NCBI GenBank assembly: GCA_965207995.1
Contig: CBDBNG010000001.1
Location: 62,001 to 126,000, forward strand
Origin: DAOUKH01 sp965207995
GTDB lineage: Bacteria; Chloroflexota; Dehalococcoidia; SHYB01
DNA: 64,000 bases
Direction of reading: 5' to 3'
In this document: positions 7,838-16,851 of the stretch, piece after piece
Layout of the letters: each line of letters starts with the position of its first letter
Position numbering within the stretch: position 1 is the stretch's first letter
Notes under the pieces: generated by a model
Told to the model about the DNA's origin: nothing
The model's input: only the letters and a program-made list of their open reading frames with translations
Database searches by the model: none
Program-made: the position numbers and the translations under genes

Positions 7838-8552
7838 ACGAGGCCACCCGGCACGAGTAGAGTTCGCGCCCGACACCTTCGAGCACGCGGAGCCGCGGAT
7901 CGGGTACGTTCAGCACCGTAGGCAGCCGCCTCCCCTCTAGTCGCCGCATGAAGGGGCAGCGCTTCTCGAAGTCGGTGAGGGTGAGGCGGTCGCCTCCGAC
8001 GGTGAAGTGCTCTATGGAGTCCAAGACGGGCTCGATCCTCTCGCGCAGCGTCTCGCATGCCTTGTCGTAGAGCATGCGGGCTTGACCCTCGCGGCGGCGG
8101 GCGAAGCGCCCCGACGAGCTGCCGCCCTTCTTGTGCCGCCCCTTCACGAACGTCGAGCCAACCTTGGAGATGGTCAGCCGCTCGCCCTCGAAGACGCCGA
8201 CGGCGAAGCCGCCCAGCCGCAGCAGGAGCACGGCGACGGTGCGGGGCCGGTCGAGATGGCTGAGCAGCGGCCCCGTATGCCAGCCCTCCCGCTCCACGGC
8301 CCGCTCCACGGGGAACGGCGGGATCACGAGGTGCGACTCGGCGGCGCTGTAGAAGAGGAATGCGCCGTTCTGCGATCCGGTTATGGCGTCGGCGGCCGCG
8401 GCGCCGACGGAGACGGGCGGCGTCCGCGACGGCGTCAGGGCGAAGGTTAGCCCGCTGAAGGACTCGTCGTGCCAGCGCGACGCCGTGCGCCGCATGCGGT
8501 CGCGGGGCAGGACGCCGAAGCGGAGACTTTGCGGGCGGGCCGGGGAGGACAC
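7803..8552 (-). CDS. VLRF1-type (Vms1/eRF1-like) peptidyl-tRNA hydrolase family protein
   Basis: About 249 residues if it begins at GTG 8552, just after the DyP stop; ATG 8495 is an alternative. The middle carries KVGSTFVKGRHKKGG and then SSSGRFARRREGQAR (about 130-159), the signature of the actinobacterial-type Vms1-like release factor domain (acVLRF1). These proteins cleave peptidyl-tRNA on stalled large ribosomal subunits. The loop reads GGSSSGRF. The glutamine that family members carry in the GGxxQ-like catalytic loop appears to be replaced by serine, so activity is uncertain. The longer frame extending to 8951 overlaps DyP and is rejected. It lies 11 bases downstream of DyP and is likely cotranscribed. 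Confidence 0.7.
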   Translation of the reverse strand: MSSPARPQSLRFGVLPRDRMRRTASRWHDESFSGLTFALTPSRTPPVSVGAAAADAITGSQNGAFLFYSAAESHLVIPPFPVERAVEREGWHTGPLLSHLDRPRTVAVLLLRLGGFAVGVFEGERLTISKVGSTFVKGRHKKGGSSSGRFARRREGQARMLYDKACETLRERIEPVLDSIEHFTVGGDRLTLTDFEKRCPFMRRLEGRRLPTVLNVPDPRLRVLEGVGRELYSCRVASFTPPPVRGAAL

Positions 8553-8563
8553 GGCCGGCGCGC

Positions 8564-9496
8564 TCAGAAGAGGACGTCGCCCAGCGATCCGTCGCCGTCG
8601 GGCGCGGGAGGCGCGAAGTAGTAGCCGCCGCTCACGGTGGTGTAGAAGTCCTCGATGGCGTCCGTGCCCACTTGGTCGGCGCCGGTGTGGTCGCTCACCA
8701 TCTGGCCCTTGACCTGCTCGAACTGCAGCAGGTCGGCGACGAAGGCAATGAAGATGAGCCCGGCTTCGCCGCCTTCGTCGAAGGGGAAGCTGCGGCGCAG
8801 GATCTCGACCTCCTCGCCGTCGGCGTCGCGGTAGCTCGACTTCAGGCGATGGCTGGTGCGCGGGGTGGATTCCGGCGGGTCGAGCTTGGCGCTGTCGGCC
8901 TTCTTCCTTCCGACAATGCGCTCTTGGTCGTCGACGGTGAGCCGGTCCCATCGCGAGAGGTCTTCCCGGATCTTGCGCAGCACGAGGAAGGAGCCGCCCG
9001 CGTGGGACTCGCCGTCCGGGATGGCGACGACGTCAACCCGGTCGGCGCCTTTGGGGTTGCCGGTGCCGTCGACGAAGCCGAGCACGCCCCGCGACTCGGG
9101 CAGCCCGAAGCCGACGTGCCGCTCCTTCAAGGTGAGCGCGCCGCCGAGCTGCGCCAGCACGCTCTTCTCGACCTGGTAGGTCGTCGAGCGCTCGTCGGCG
9201 CAGATCTGGACGACGACGTCGCCCTGGGTGGCCGCCGGGTCGAAGTCGTCGCCCTCCCATCCCGGCATAAGCCGGAGGCCGGCGGGCGCGCTGCCGCCGA
9301 GCTTGTCGAACAGGGGCAGGCCGTAGCCGACGGTGACCGAGAGGCCGTCGTCGGCGTACCAGTCGTGGAGGCGCTCGTGGAGGTCTTCGGTGAGCGTCTC
9401 CAAGGCGTCTCGGAGTGCGGAGGCGTCGGCGAGGTCGAGGACGAGCACGGTGGCGTGCTTCTGGGGCGGTTCGATGATTCCCGGTTGGAGGCCCAC
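8564..9496 (-). CDS. DyP-type haem peroxidase
   Basis: 310 residues. Dye-decolourising peroxidases oxidise aromatic substrates with H2O2. The family motif GFVDGTGNP is present (distal Asp143), and the proximal haem ligand is probably His216 in RTSHRLKSSYR. The ferredoxin-like duplicated fold ends with the DLLQFEQVKGQM and DHTGADQVG segments. No Tat or Sec signal is visible, so the enzyme is probably cytoplasmic, unlike EfeB. No iron-uptake genes or encapsulin accompany it; the neighbour downstream is the VLRF1-like gene. Confidence 0.92.
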   Translation of the reverse strand: MGLQPGIIEPPQKHATVLVLDLADASALRDALETLTEDLHERLHDWYADDGLSVTVGYGLPLFDKLGGSAPAGLRLMPGWEGDDFDPAATQGDVVVQICADERSTTYQVEKSVLAQLGGALTLKERHVGFGLPESRGVLGFVDGTGNPKGADRVDVVAIPDGESHAGGSFLVLRKIREDLSRWDRLTVDDQERIVGRKKADSAKLDPPESTPRTSHRLKSSYRDADGEEVEILRRSFPFDEGGEAGLIFIAFVADLLQFEQVKGQMVSDHTGADQVGTDAIEDFYTTVSGGYYFAPPAPDGDGSLGDVLF

Positions 9497-9684
9497 GGTT
9501 TCCGTTGCTCCTGTGGTGCGGTGTCAGTCCATGATACGACGGGGCGGAACGGGCGTCGATGCGGGCGGCGCGGGCACAGGGATGCGCGCTCGTTTGACAC
9601 CTGTTGAGGCCGTCGATAGACTCGCCGTTGCTCCCGCGCTGGCCTTGGCTTGGACGGGAGGCGCAACCCCGGCAGGAGGCGGCT

Positions 9685-10539
9685 ATGAAGGACTTCGCAG
9701 GCAAGGTAGCGGTGGTGACCGGGGGCGCGAGCGGTATCGGCTTCGCCTTGTGCGAGCGGGCCGCCGCGGAGGGCATGAAGGTCGTCGTCGCCGACATCGA
9801 GGACCAAGCCCTCGCCGACGCGGCGGCGAAGCTGGAAGCGGCCGGGGCGTCGACGCTCTCGGTGAAGGTCGACGTGACCTCCTTCGACGACGTGCAGGCG
9901 CTCGCCGACAAGGCCGTCGCGGCGTTTGGGTCGGTGGACCTGGCGTTCAACAACGCGGGCGTCGCCACCTACCTCAGCACGCCCATCTGGGAGAACACCG
10001 TCGACACCTGGAAGTGGATCGTCGGGGTCAACCTCTGGGGCGTGATCCACGGCGTAAGAGTCTTCACCCCGCTCATGCTGGGGCAGGAGAGCGGCGGCCA
10101 CATCGTGAACACCGCGTCTTCGGTGGCCTTCGTTTCTTCGCCCGGCGTCGGCGTCTACAAGGCGACGAAGCACGCCGTGGCGTCGATTTCCGAGACGCTC
10201 TACCACGAGCTTGGCCTGCGCGGTTCCAACGTCCACGTCTCCGTCCTCGCGCCGGAGATGGTGGCGACCGGGCTGCGGCAGTCGCGGCGCAACATGCCGA
10301 CGGACCTCGACGAGGGAATCACGGAGAAAACTGAGGCCGAGCACGCCATCGAGGCGCGCACGGCAGAGATGCCTAAGATGACCCCGGCGCAGGTGGCTGA
10401 TCAGGTCTTCGACGCGATTCGCGAGGAGCGCTTCTACATCCTCCCGGGTTGGGGCGGCGTGGTGAGCGGCGCGGAGCAGCGCTTCAACGACATCAAGGCG
10501 GGCTCGCCCAAGCTCCTCACATCGCTTGCCGACCGGTAG
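9685..10539 (+). CDS. short-chain dehydrogenase/reductase
   Basis: 284 residues from ATG 9685, which has GGCAGGAGG 5 bases upstream; a 27-codon upstream extension has no support. A classical SDR: TGGASGIGFAL cofactor loop, an acidic residue after beta-2 (VVADIED) that favours NAD(H), NNAG, and the catalytic Ser with YKATK. The substrate is unknown. The gene points toward, and almost touches, the luciferase-like gene on the other strand (3-base gap). Confidence 0.9.
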   Translation: MKDFAGKVAVVTGGASGIGFALCERAAAEGMKVVVADIEDQALADAAAKLEAAGASTLSVKVDVTSFDDVQALADKAVAAFGSVDLAFNNAGVATYLSTPIWENTVDTWKWIVGVNLWGVIHGVRVFTPLMLGQESGGHIVNTASSVAFVSSPGVGVYKATKHAVASISETLYHELGLRGSNVHVSVLAPEMVATGLRQSRRNMPTDLDEGITEKTEAEHAIEARTAEMPKMTPAQVADQVFDAIREERFYILPGWGGVVSGAEQRFNDIKAGSPKLLTSLADR

Positions 10540-10542
10540 TCC

Positions 10543-11565
10543 CTAGCTCGTTCCCTCTGTCTCCGCGAGATCGGCGGCGGTGAGGGTGCGGACGGCGGCG
10601 AGGAGGGACTCGCGGGGGTCGCCGGCGGGGGCGGCGTAGACGATGGGCTGGGTGGCGCCGGCGGAGCGGTAGCGCTCGAGGGTCGAGCGCCAGCGGTCGG
10701 CGGGACCGGAGAGGGTGAGCTCCTCGAGCATTTGGTCACTCAGCAGGTCGGGGATGCGGTGGTGGTCGCCGTCGGCCTGTGCCTGCTGGATTGCGGTGAC
10801 TTCCGGCCCGAAGCCGTTGACGCGGAGCATCTTTTGATAGAAGGGCATCCGCGCGTAGCGGCCCACGTTGGCGCGGAGGGTCTTCTCGACGAGGGCGGAG
10901 TCGGAGCCGGCGACGGCGATGATGAACGGGGCGACGTCGACGTCGCTGAGCTCGCGCCCGGCCCACCGCGCGCCGTTCACGATGTCCTCGCGCAGCGCGC
11001 CGATGCCCATGGGGCTGGCCAGGAGCGGGACGACGCCCTCGGCCACCCGGCCCGCAAGCTGCGCTCCCGGCCCGCCGAGGGTGGCGATGTAGACCGGCAC
11101 GTCGTTCAGCGGCTCGTCGGCGCCGATGCGGAGCTCGAAGTTCGGCACGCTGAACGCCTTGCCCTCGTGCTGGACGCGGCCCTCCCGGAGGGCTTGGCGC
11201 AGGACGGCGACGTAGTCCTCCATGCGGGAGATGGGCTTGGAGAAGGCGAGGCCCTGGCCGTCCTCGACCGAGGCCTTGTGCCCCGTGCCGAGGCCGAGGA
11301 TGAAGCGTCCGCCGCTGAGCTGGGCCATGCCGTGCGCGGTCTGCGCCACCATGGCCGGCGTACGGGAGAAGATGGTGATGATGCCGGTGGCGAGCGCGAT
11401 CCGCTGGGTGTGGGCCGCGACGTAGGCCAACTGGCTGATGGCGTCCTTGCCGCCGCCTTCGGTTAGCCAGAAGCTCTCGTAGCCCTGGTCCTCGGCGGCC
11501 TTGGCGACCTCGACGACGACCGAGGTATGGTTGGCAAGCGGGAAGGCGAATCCGGTGCGGGGCAT
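10543..11565 (-). CDS. luciferase-like (LLM) flavin/F420-dependent oxidoreductase
   Basis: 340 residues with the TIM-barrel bacterial-luciferase fold. Marks: FWLTEGGGKDA early, RIALATGIITIFSRTP, LSGGRFILGLGTGHK, and DVPVYIATLGGPGAQLAGRVAEGVVP. The GTG and PVYIA segments are typical of F420-dependent members (N5,N10-methylene-H4MPT reductase-like, MSMEG-type), but F420 versus FMN use cannot be decided here. Next to CaiB and an isochorismatase-fold gene in the same direction, it may serve a catabolic route. The substrate is unknown. Confidence 0.88.
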   Translation of the reverse strand: MPRTGFAFPLANHTSVVVEVAKAAEDQGYESFWLTEGGGKDAISQLAYVAAHTQRIALATGIITIFSRTPAMVAQTAHGMAQLSGGRFILGLGTGHKASVEDGQGLAFSKPISRMEDYVAVLRQALREGRVQHEGKAFSVPNFELRIGADEPLNDVPVYIATLGGPGAQLAGRVAEGVVPLLASPMGIGALREDIVNGARWAGRELSDVDVAPFIIAVAGSDSALVEKTLRANVGRYARMPFYQKMLRVNGFGPEVTAIQQAQADGDHHRIPDLLSDQMLEELTLSGPADRWRSTLERYRSAGATQPIVYAAPAGDPRESLLAAVRTLTAADLAETEGTS

Positions 11566-11587
11566 GGGGTGGTCCTTTCGTCTGTCC

Positions 11588-12160
11588 TTATTGGCCCAGT
11601 GCGGCGACCGTGTCGGCGGCGGTTGTGATCTCGGCGCCGCGGGCGAAGACCTTGCCGGTGAGTACGCGGTGGACCTCCTCGTCCATGTCGGCGCAGCAGT
11701 CGGCGACGACGGTCATCTCGAAGTCCATGTCGGCGGCGACGCGGACGGTGGTGAGCACGACGCCGCTGGTGGCGATGCCCAGGAGGATGAGGTGCTCGAT
11801 GCCGTGGGCATGAAGGAGCATATCGAGGTCGGAACCGGCGAATGCACCGATGCGCTTTTTGGTTACGATGAGGTCGTTGCCTTCAGGGGCGACGTCGGGG
11901 TGAATCTCGGCCTCCGGCGAGCCGAGCACGAGCCGTCCGGCGCCCTTGATCGCTTTGAAAAAGCCGCGCGGCGCGATCTCGGGGTGCCCGGGGCGGAAGG
12001 CGACGATGACGTGGACGACGAGGATTCCCGCCGCGCGGGCCGCGGCAAGGACGGCGGCGGCGCGGGTGGTGATCTCCGGGTCGTCCCCGGCGTAGTTGGC
12101 GACGATCTCGCGTTGGTAGTCCATGATGAGGACGGCGGTCTTGTCCTTGTCGTAGGTCAT
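11588..12160 (-). CDS. isochorismatase-fold hydrolase lacking the catalytic cysteine
   Basis: 190 residues of the cysteine-hydrolase/isochorismatase superfamily. Asp14 (IMDYQ) and a Lys (VTKKRIGAF, 101-102) of the usual Asp-Lys-Cys triad are present. At the cysteine position the loop reads GIATSGVVLTTVR, with Val134 where Cys is expected. Members like this either work as isochorismatase-type vinyl-ether hydrolases, which do not use Cys, or have another function. It sits 22 bases upstream of the luciferase-like gene and 34 downstream of CaiB, all leftward, so an operon is likely. Confidence 0.85.
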   Translation of the reverse strand: MTYDKDKTAVLIMDYQREIVANYAGDDPEITTRAAAVLAAARAAGILVVHVIVAFRPGHPEIAPRGFFKAIKGAGRLVLGSPEAEIHPDVAPEGNDLIVTKKRIGAFAGSDLDMLLHAHGIEHLILLGIATSGVVLTTVRVAADMDFEMTVVADCCADMDEEVHRVLTGKVFARGAEITTAADTVAALGQ

Positions 12161-12194
12161 TCGATGCTCCTTCTAGGTCCGGAATGGGGCGGCT

Positions 12195-13373
12195 TCAGCC
12201 GGAGAACCGGCGGGCCGCGCCGGTGGAGATGAGTGCGTCGATCTCCGCTTGGGACCGTCCCATATCGGCGAGGACGGACGTGGTGTCGCGTCCGGCGGGT
12301 GGGCCCTCATGGCGAACGGCGCCGGGAGTGTCGCTGAGCTTCGTCGGAATGCCGGTCTGCGTCGTGGTCAGACCTCCCTGGGCCTCGACCTCGACGAACA
12401 TGTTGCGGTGCCGGAGCTGCGGATCGCCGGGGACCTCGTCGATGGCGTAGACCTTGCCGATGGCGAGGTCGAGGCCGCCGAGCAGGTCGAACCATTCGTC
12501 GCGGCTGCGCTCGGCAAAGCGGGCGTCCATCTCGGCGGCGACGGCGGCGGGCTCGGACCGCCGACGGTCGATCCAATCGGGCCGCTCCAGCGCCTCGCAG
12601 AGGTTGCGCCAGAACTTGAACTCGAGGCTGCCCACGGAGAGGAATCGCCCGTCCTTGCACCGATAGACGCGGTAGTCCGGGCCACCGCCGTTGAGGAAGG
12701 CCTGGCCGGGCCGGGTCACCTCGCCGTGCATGAAGAAGTTCTTCATCACCATGGGGTTGAGGTAGAGACTGCCGTCGGTGAGGGAGAGATCGATGTACTG
12801 GCCGCGTCCGGTCCGCTCCCGAGCCCAGAGCGCGGTGACGATCGAGAATGCGCCGAGGAGTCCGCCGGCGGCGAAGTCGGCGATGATGTTGTTGGGGATG
12901 GTGGGCGTGCCGTCGCGCGAGCCCATGCTGCCGAGGACGCCGGCGAACGAGATGTAGTTCACGTCGTGGCCGGGCATGGCGCGGTAGGGGCCGTCCTGGC
13001 CGTAGCCGGAGAGGGAGCAGTAGACGAGCCGCTGGTTCACGCCGCGCAGCGTCTCGTAATCGGCTCCCAGGCGTTCGACCGTGCCCGGCTTGAAGCCCTC
13101 CATGAAAACGTCGGCGCCGGCGGCGAGGTCGTAGAGCACCTGTCGAGCGTCCGCCTGCTTGAGGTCGAGGACGATGCTGCGCTTATTGCGGCGGAGGGGG
13201 TCGAAGGCGGCCTCGCGGACCTCGTCGGGGCCTGGGCCTCCCTGGCTGCCCACGCCCGCGGGCGCTTCCACCATGACGACGTCGGCGCCCATGTCGGCGA
13301 GGGCCATCGAGCAGAAGGGCCCCGGCGCGCGGGTGGTGAGATCGACGACCTTGATGTTGTCGAAGGGGAGCAC
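12195..13373 (-). CDS. CaiB/BaiF family CoA-transferase (class III)
   Basis: 392 residues from GTG 13373, giving a start at LPFDNIKVVDLTTRAPGPF where the family begins; a longer frame to 13550 runs into the ABC ATPase gene. Class III transferases exchange CoA between an acyl-CoA and a free acid through an aspartyl intermediate. Visible marks: GADVVMVEAP, NKRSIVLDLK, GFKPGTVERLG, YCSLSGYGQDGPY, PGHDVNYI containing the catalytic-Asp region (GHD), and GRGQYIDLSL. The acid used cannot be predicted. It heads the leftward CaiB-isochorismatase-LLM run. Confidence 0.93.
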   Translation of the reverse strand: MLPFDNIKVVDLTTRAPGPFCSMALADMGADVVMVEAPAGVGSQGGPGPDEVREAAFDPLRRNKRSIVLDLKQADARQVLYDLAAGADVFMEGFKPGTVERLGADYETLRGVNQRLVYCSLSGYGQDGPYRAMPGHDVNYISFAGVLGSMGSRDGTPTIPNNIIADFAAGGLLGAFSIVTALWARERTGRGQYIDLSLTDGSLYLNPMVMKNFFMHGEVTRPGQAFLNGGGPDYRVYRCKDGRFLSVGSLEFKFWRNLCEALERPDWIDRRRSEPAAVAAEMDARFAERSRDEWFDLLGGLDLAIGKVYAIDEVPGDPQLRHRNMFVEVEAQGGLTTTQTGIPTKLSDTPGAVRHEGPPAGRDTTSVLADMGRSQAEIDALISTGAARRFSG

Positions 13374-13423
13374 GGCGGGGCCAGAATAGCCGCGCCGTCC
13401 CAAGGCCGCAACGGCGGGCGCGG

Positions 13424-14452
13424 TCAGGCGGCGTCGGGTTCGTAGAGGAAGCAGGAGACGAAGTGGCCGGGCTTCACCTCGGCCAACTCCGGGATGCGGG
13501 TTTCGCAGGTACCGGTCATTACCCGAGGGCAGCGGGGGTGGAAGGCGCACCCCGGGGGGACGTTCGATGGCGAAGGCGGCTCGCCGGGTACGACCTCGCG
13601 CTGACGGAACCGGTTGGAGGGGTCGGGCTCGGGGACGGCGGCGATGAGCGCCTTGGTGTAAGGGTGGAGGGGGTCGCCGATGACGGCCTGGGGCGGGCCG
13701 AGCTCGACGATGCGTCCCAGGTACATGACGGCGACGCGATCGGAGAAGTGGGCGGCGCTGGCGATGTCGTGGGTGATGTAGAGGAAGGCGTTGCCGTGTT
13801 GGCGCTGGAGGTCGCGCATGAGGTAGAGGATTTCGGCGCGGCTGGAGGCGTCGATCATGGAGACGGGCTCGTCGGCGACGACGTAGTCGGGCTCCATGAC
13901 GAGGGCGCGCGCAATGCCGACGCGCTGCCGTTGCCCGCCTGAGAGCGTGTGCGGGAACTTGCTCACGAAGGCGTCTACGGGAGTGAGGCGGACGGATTCG
14001 AGCGCGTCGCGTACGCGTTCCTCCCGTTGGGACTTGCTCCCGGCCTCGTGGATCGCGAGCGGTTCCTCCACGATTTGGGCCACGTTCATGAAGCTATTGA
14101 TGCTGGAATAGGGGTCTTGGAAGACGGCTTGCGCACGGCGGCGGAACGGTTTGATTTCCTCCTCGCCCAAGGCCGTGATGTCCTGGCCGTCGAACCACAG
14201 GGAGCCGCGGGCGGGCTTGACGACGCGCAACGAGGCCTTGCCCAGGGTGGTCTTGCCGCTGCCCGACTCGCCGACGACGGCGACGGTCTCCTTGCGGTGG
14301 ATGTCGAGAGAGAGGTCGGAGACGGCGCGGATCGCGGTGCGGCCGAAGAAGCCCTTGCGGGCATAGAAGGTGATGTCGACGTGGTCGAGGCGGAGCAGCG
14401 GCCCGCCGGCGTCTCCCGCGGCGCCGTTCCCGTTCTCGCTCGTCGCGCCCAT
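13424..14452 (-). CDS. peptide/nickel-type ABC transporter ATP-binding protein (OppF/DppF-like)
   Basis: 342 residues. Walker A GESGSGKTT (61-69), Q-loop AVFQDPYSS, signature LSGGQRQRVGIARAL, Walker B YVVADEPVS with D-loop MIDASSRAE, switch His in THD. The C-terminal oligopeptide/dipeptide transporter extension has the Cys-rich CAFHPRCP motif that can bind an Fe-S cluster. It should pair with the OppD-like ATPase at 16848-17831. The rightward binding-protein gene lies between them, so this subunit is in a separate transcript. Confidence 0.93.
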   Translation of the reverse strand: MGATSENGNGAAGDAGGPLLRLDHVDITFYARKGFFGRTAIRAVSDLSLDIHRKETVAVVGESGSGKTTLGKASLRVVKPARGSLWFDGQDITALGEEEIKPFRRRAQAVFQDPYSSINSFMNVAQIVEEPLAIHEAGSKSQREERVRDALESVRLTPVDAFVSKFPHTLSGGQRQRVGIARALVMEPDYVVADEPVSMIDASSRAEILYLMRDLQRQHGNAFLYITHDIASAAHFSDRVAVMYLGRIVELGPPQAVIGDPLHPYTKALIAAVPEPDPSNRFRQREVVPGEPPSPSNVPPGCAFHPRCPRVMTGTCETRIPELAEVKPGHFVSCFLYEPDAA

Positions 14453-14583
14453 GCGCCGTTGGCCGCCTCGTGTGCCGTGGGGGCTCTTCCGCCCCGTTTT
14501 TCCGTTCGCCGATGCAACCGCATGATAGCATTGAAGCGTATTCCTGAAAGAACACTACGCCACTCCGAGTTAGGAGCCATTCC

Positions 14584-16851
14584 GTGCGCAGAGTCCCCCT
14601 GATTCCGTTCCTTACCGTTTCGCTTGCCGTCATTCTGGCCGTGGCGTCGTGCTCCGGCGCGGACCCGACGGCCACGCCCGAACCGGAGCCCGTCCCGACG
14701 GCGGCTCCGACCGACACGCCGCCGCCCGATCCCACGGCCACGTCCGAGCCCGAGGCGACGGCGGCCCCCGACGCGACCGCGACGCCGTTCCCGACGGTGA
14801 CGCCCTTCCCGACGCTCACCCCGACGCCCGAGCCGGGGGCGACGTCCACGCCCACGACGGCGCCCCGCGCCACGGCGACGCCGGAGCCCACCCCGGCCCC
14901 GACGGCCGCGCCCCGGCCGATCGGGAACTTGGAAACGGTGGAGAATGACCTGTTCGGCTTCGCCATCGACGTGCCCGAGGCGTGGGAGACGGACCCGCAG
15001 AGCGTGCTGGTGCGCGCCGGCGACCCGGAGTTCGGCGTGCCGAGAATGAGCGTCGAGGTGCTCCTGCCTCGAGAGTTGGGGACCAACGAGGAGTACGGCG
15101 CTATCGCCTTGGACCTTCTGGCGGAGGTCGAACCGGAGGTCGTCTCCGAGGGCCCCGTCACCTTCGCCGACGGCACCGAAGCCTACGCCTACGTCCTCGA
15201 CCTAACCGTCGAAACATCGCTGCGGGCCCATCTCTACGTCGTGGGCCGCGGCTCGCACATCTACCAGGTCTTGGTCATGTCGGTCCCGGCCGACTTCGAG
15301 GCCCGGAGCGATCAGTTCGAGGCCATCGCCAAGAGCTTCCGCCTCCGCCCGCAGAGTCCGTTCGGGGCGCGGCTCGACCGGTCGCTGGTGATGCACGCGA
15401 TCGCGCCGCAGACGTTCGACCCGCATCTCATCGGAGACATCTCCTCGTACCGCTATGCGGCCCAGATCTTCAGCGGCCTCGTCAGCCTCGACCGCGACCT
15501 GCGCGTCGTTCCCGCGGTGGCGGAAAGCTGGGACATCTCGGACGACGGGCTGGTCTATGACTTCCATATCCACCCCGACGCGGTATTCCACAGCGGCAAG
15601 CGCGTCACGCCCGAGGATGTGAAGTGGTCGATCGAGCGGGCGGCAGATCCGGCGACCGGCTCCCGCATCGCGAGCCTCTACATCGCCGATATCGAGGGAG
15701 TCGACGAGAAGCTCGACGGCGAGGCCGACGAAATCTCGGGCGTTGAGATCATCGACGAGGACACGGTCCGCTTCACCCTCACCGACCCCGTGCCCTACTT
15801 CCTCGCCAAAATGACGCACTCCGCCAGCTTCATCCTGAACCGGGACAACGTCGAGGGGGCCGGCGAAAACTGGGCTCTGACTCCCGACGGCACGGGCCCG
15901 TTCAAGGTGCGCGGCTGGCGCCCCGGCATCGTGCTCGTCCTCGATCGCCACGAGGAACGCCACCTTGGCGTCCCGTCGGTGGAGAGCGTGGTGATCTGGC
16001 AATACGGCAATCCGTTCCTCCGCTATCAGGCAGGGGAGCTCGACGTCACGTCGCTGGGCGAGACCTTAGGCGAAGAGGTGAACGACCCCGAGCATCCCCT
16101 GCACGGCGAGCTGCGCGTCGTCCCCAGCCTCACCATCTTCTACGTCGGCTTCAACACCCGGGTGGTGCCGTTCGACGACCCCCGCGCCCGCCGCGCGCTG
16201 GCGATGGCCGTGGACACCGGAGAGATCGGGCTCGACCTCGCCCCGCCGGTCGGCTTCCTGCCTCCGGGCATGCCCGGCTTCTCCGAGGACCTTGAGCCGA
16301 TTCCTTTCGACCCCGTCGAGGCCAAGCGGCTCTGGGACGAGGCTATCGCGGACGTGGACGATTTCGAGGCGGTCCGGTACCAGGTCTTCGGCTCCTTTGT
16401 GGCTCCCGAGCACGAAGCCATTGCGGGGATGTGGCAGGAACATCTGGGCGTCGGGATAGCGTTTATTGGGACGGCGACGAACGACCTTCGCGCAGAGATC
16501 GCCGAGTCGCAGGCGCACGTCTTCGAGTACGGGTGGGTGGCCGACTATCCCGACCCGGAGAACTTCCTGGACGTGCTGTTCCACAGCCGGTCGGTGAACA
16601 ACAGCGGGCGGTATTCGAACCCCGCCGTCGACCGGCTGTTGCAGCGGGCGCGGGTGGAGCAGGACCAGGACGCCCGGATCGCCCTCTACGAGGAGGCGAA
16701 CCGGCTGATGCTGGAGGACACGGCGGCGATCCCGCTGGGGTACTCCAGCGACCGCGTCTTGGTGAAGCCCTACGTGAGCGGCTGGTATCTCTCGGCCCAG
16801 GAGTCCTGGTACCTGACGGAGGTCGAGCTGGACAAGCCGACCGACGTCTAG
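14584..16851 (+). CDS. lipoprotein: PsbP/DUF1795-like domain fused to SBP_bac_5 peptide-binding domain
   Basis: 755 residues from GTG 14584. Signal peptide with lipobox VASC (Cys23), then a linker of TPEPEP-like repeats (about 27-112) that would span the wall or surface. Residues about 113-255 form a small alpha/beta domain (NDLFGFAIDVPEAWE ... FEAIAKSFRL) like PsbP/Mog1 or DUF1795. Residues about 262-755 are a full family-5 binding protein in normal order (QTFDPHLIGDISS, FHSGKRVTPEDVKWSIERA, GTGPFKVRGW, then RARRALAMAVD). It is transcribed opposite to the transporter genes flanking it. Its stop overlaps that of the ATPase gene at 16848 by two bases in a CTAG. Confidence 0.88.
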   Translation: MRRVPLIPFLTVSLAVILAVASCSGADPTATPEPEPVPTAAPTDTPPPDPTATSEPEATAAPDATATPFPTVTPFPTLTPTPEPGATSTPTTAPRATATPEPTPAPTAAPRPIGNLETVENDLFGFAIDVPEAWETDPQSVLVRAGDPEFGVPRMSVEVLLPRELGTNEEYGAIALDLLAEVEPEVVSEGPVTFADGTEAYAYVLDLTVETSLRAHLYVVGRGSHIYQVLVMSVPADFEARSDQFEAIAKSFRLRPQSPFGARLDRSLVMHAIAPQTFDPHLIGDISSYRYAAQIFSGLVSLDRDLRVVPAVAESWDISDDGLVYDFHIHPDAVFHSGKRVTPEDVKWSIERAADPATGSRIASLYIADIEGVDEKLDGEADEISGVEIIDEDTVRFTLTDPVPYFLAKMTHSASFILNRDNVEGAGENWALTPDGTGPFKVRGWRPGIVLVLDRHEERHLGVPSVESVVIWQYGNPFLRYQAGELDVTSLGETLGEEVNDPEHPLHGELRVVPSLTIFYVGFNTRVVPFDDPRARRALAMAVDTGEIGLDLAPPVGFLPPGMPGFSEDLEPIPFDPVEAKRLWDEAIADVDDFEAVRYQVFGSFVAPEHEAIAGMWQEHLGVGIAFIGTATNDLRAEIAESQAHVFEYGWVADYPDPENFLDVLFHSRSVNNSGRYSNPAVDRLLQRARVEQDQDARIALYEEANRLMLEDTAAIPLGYSSDRVLVKPYVSGWYLSAQESWYLTEVELDKPTDV

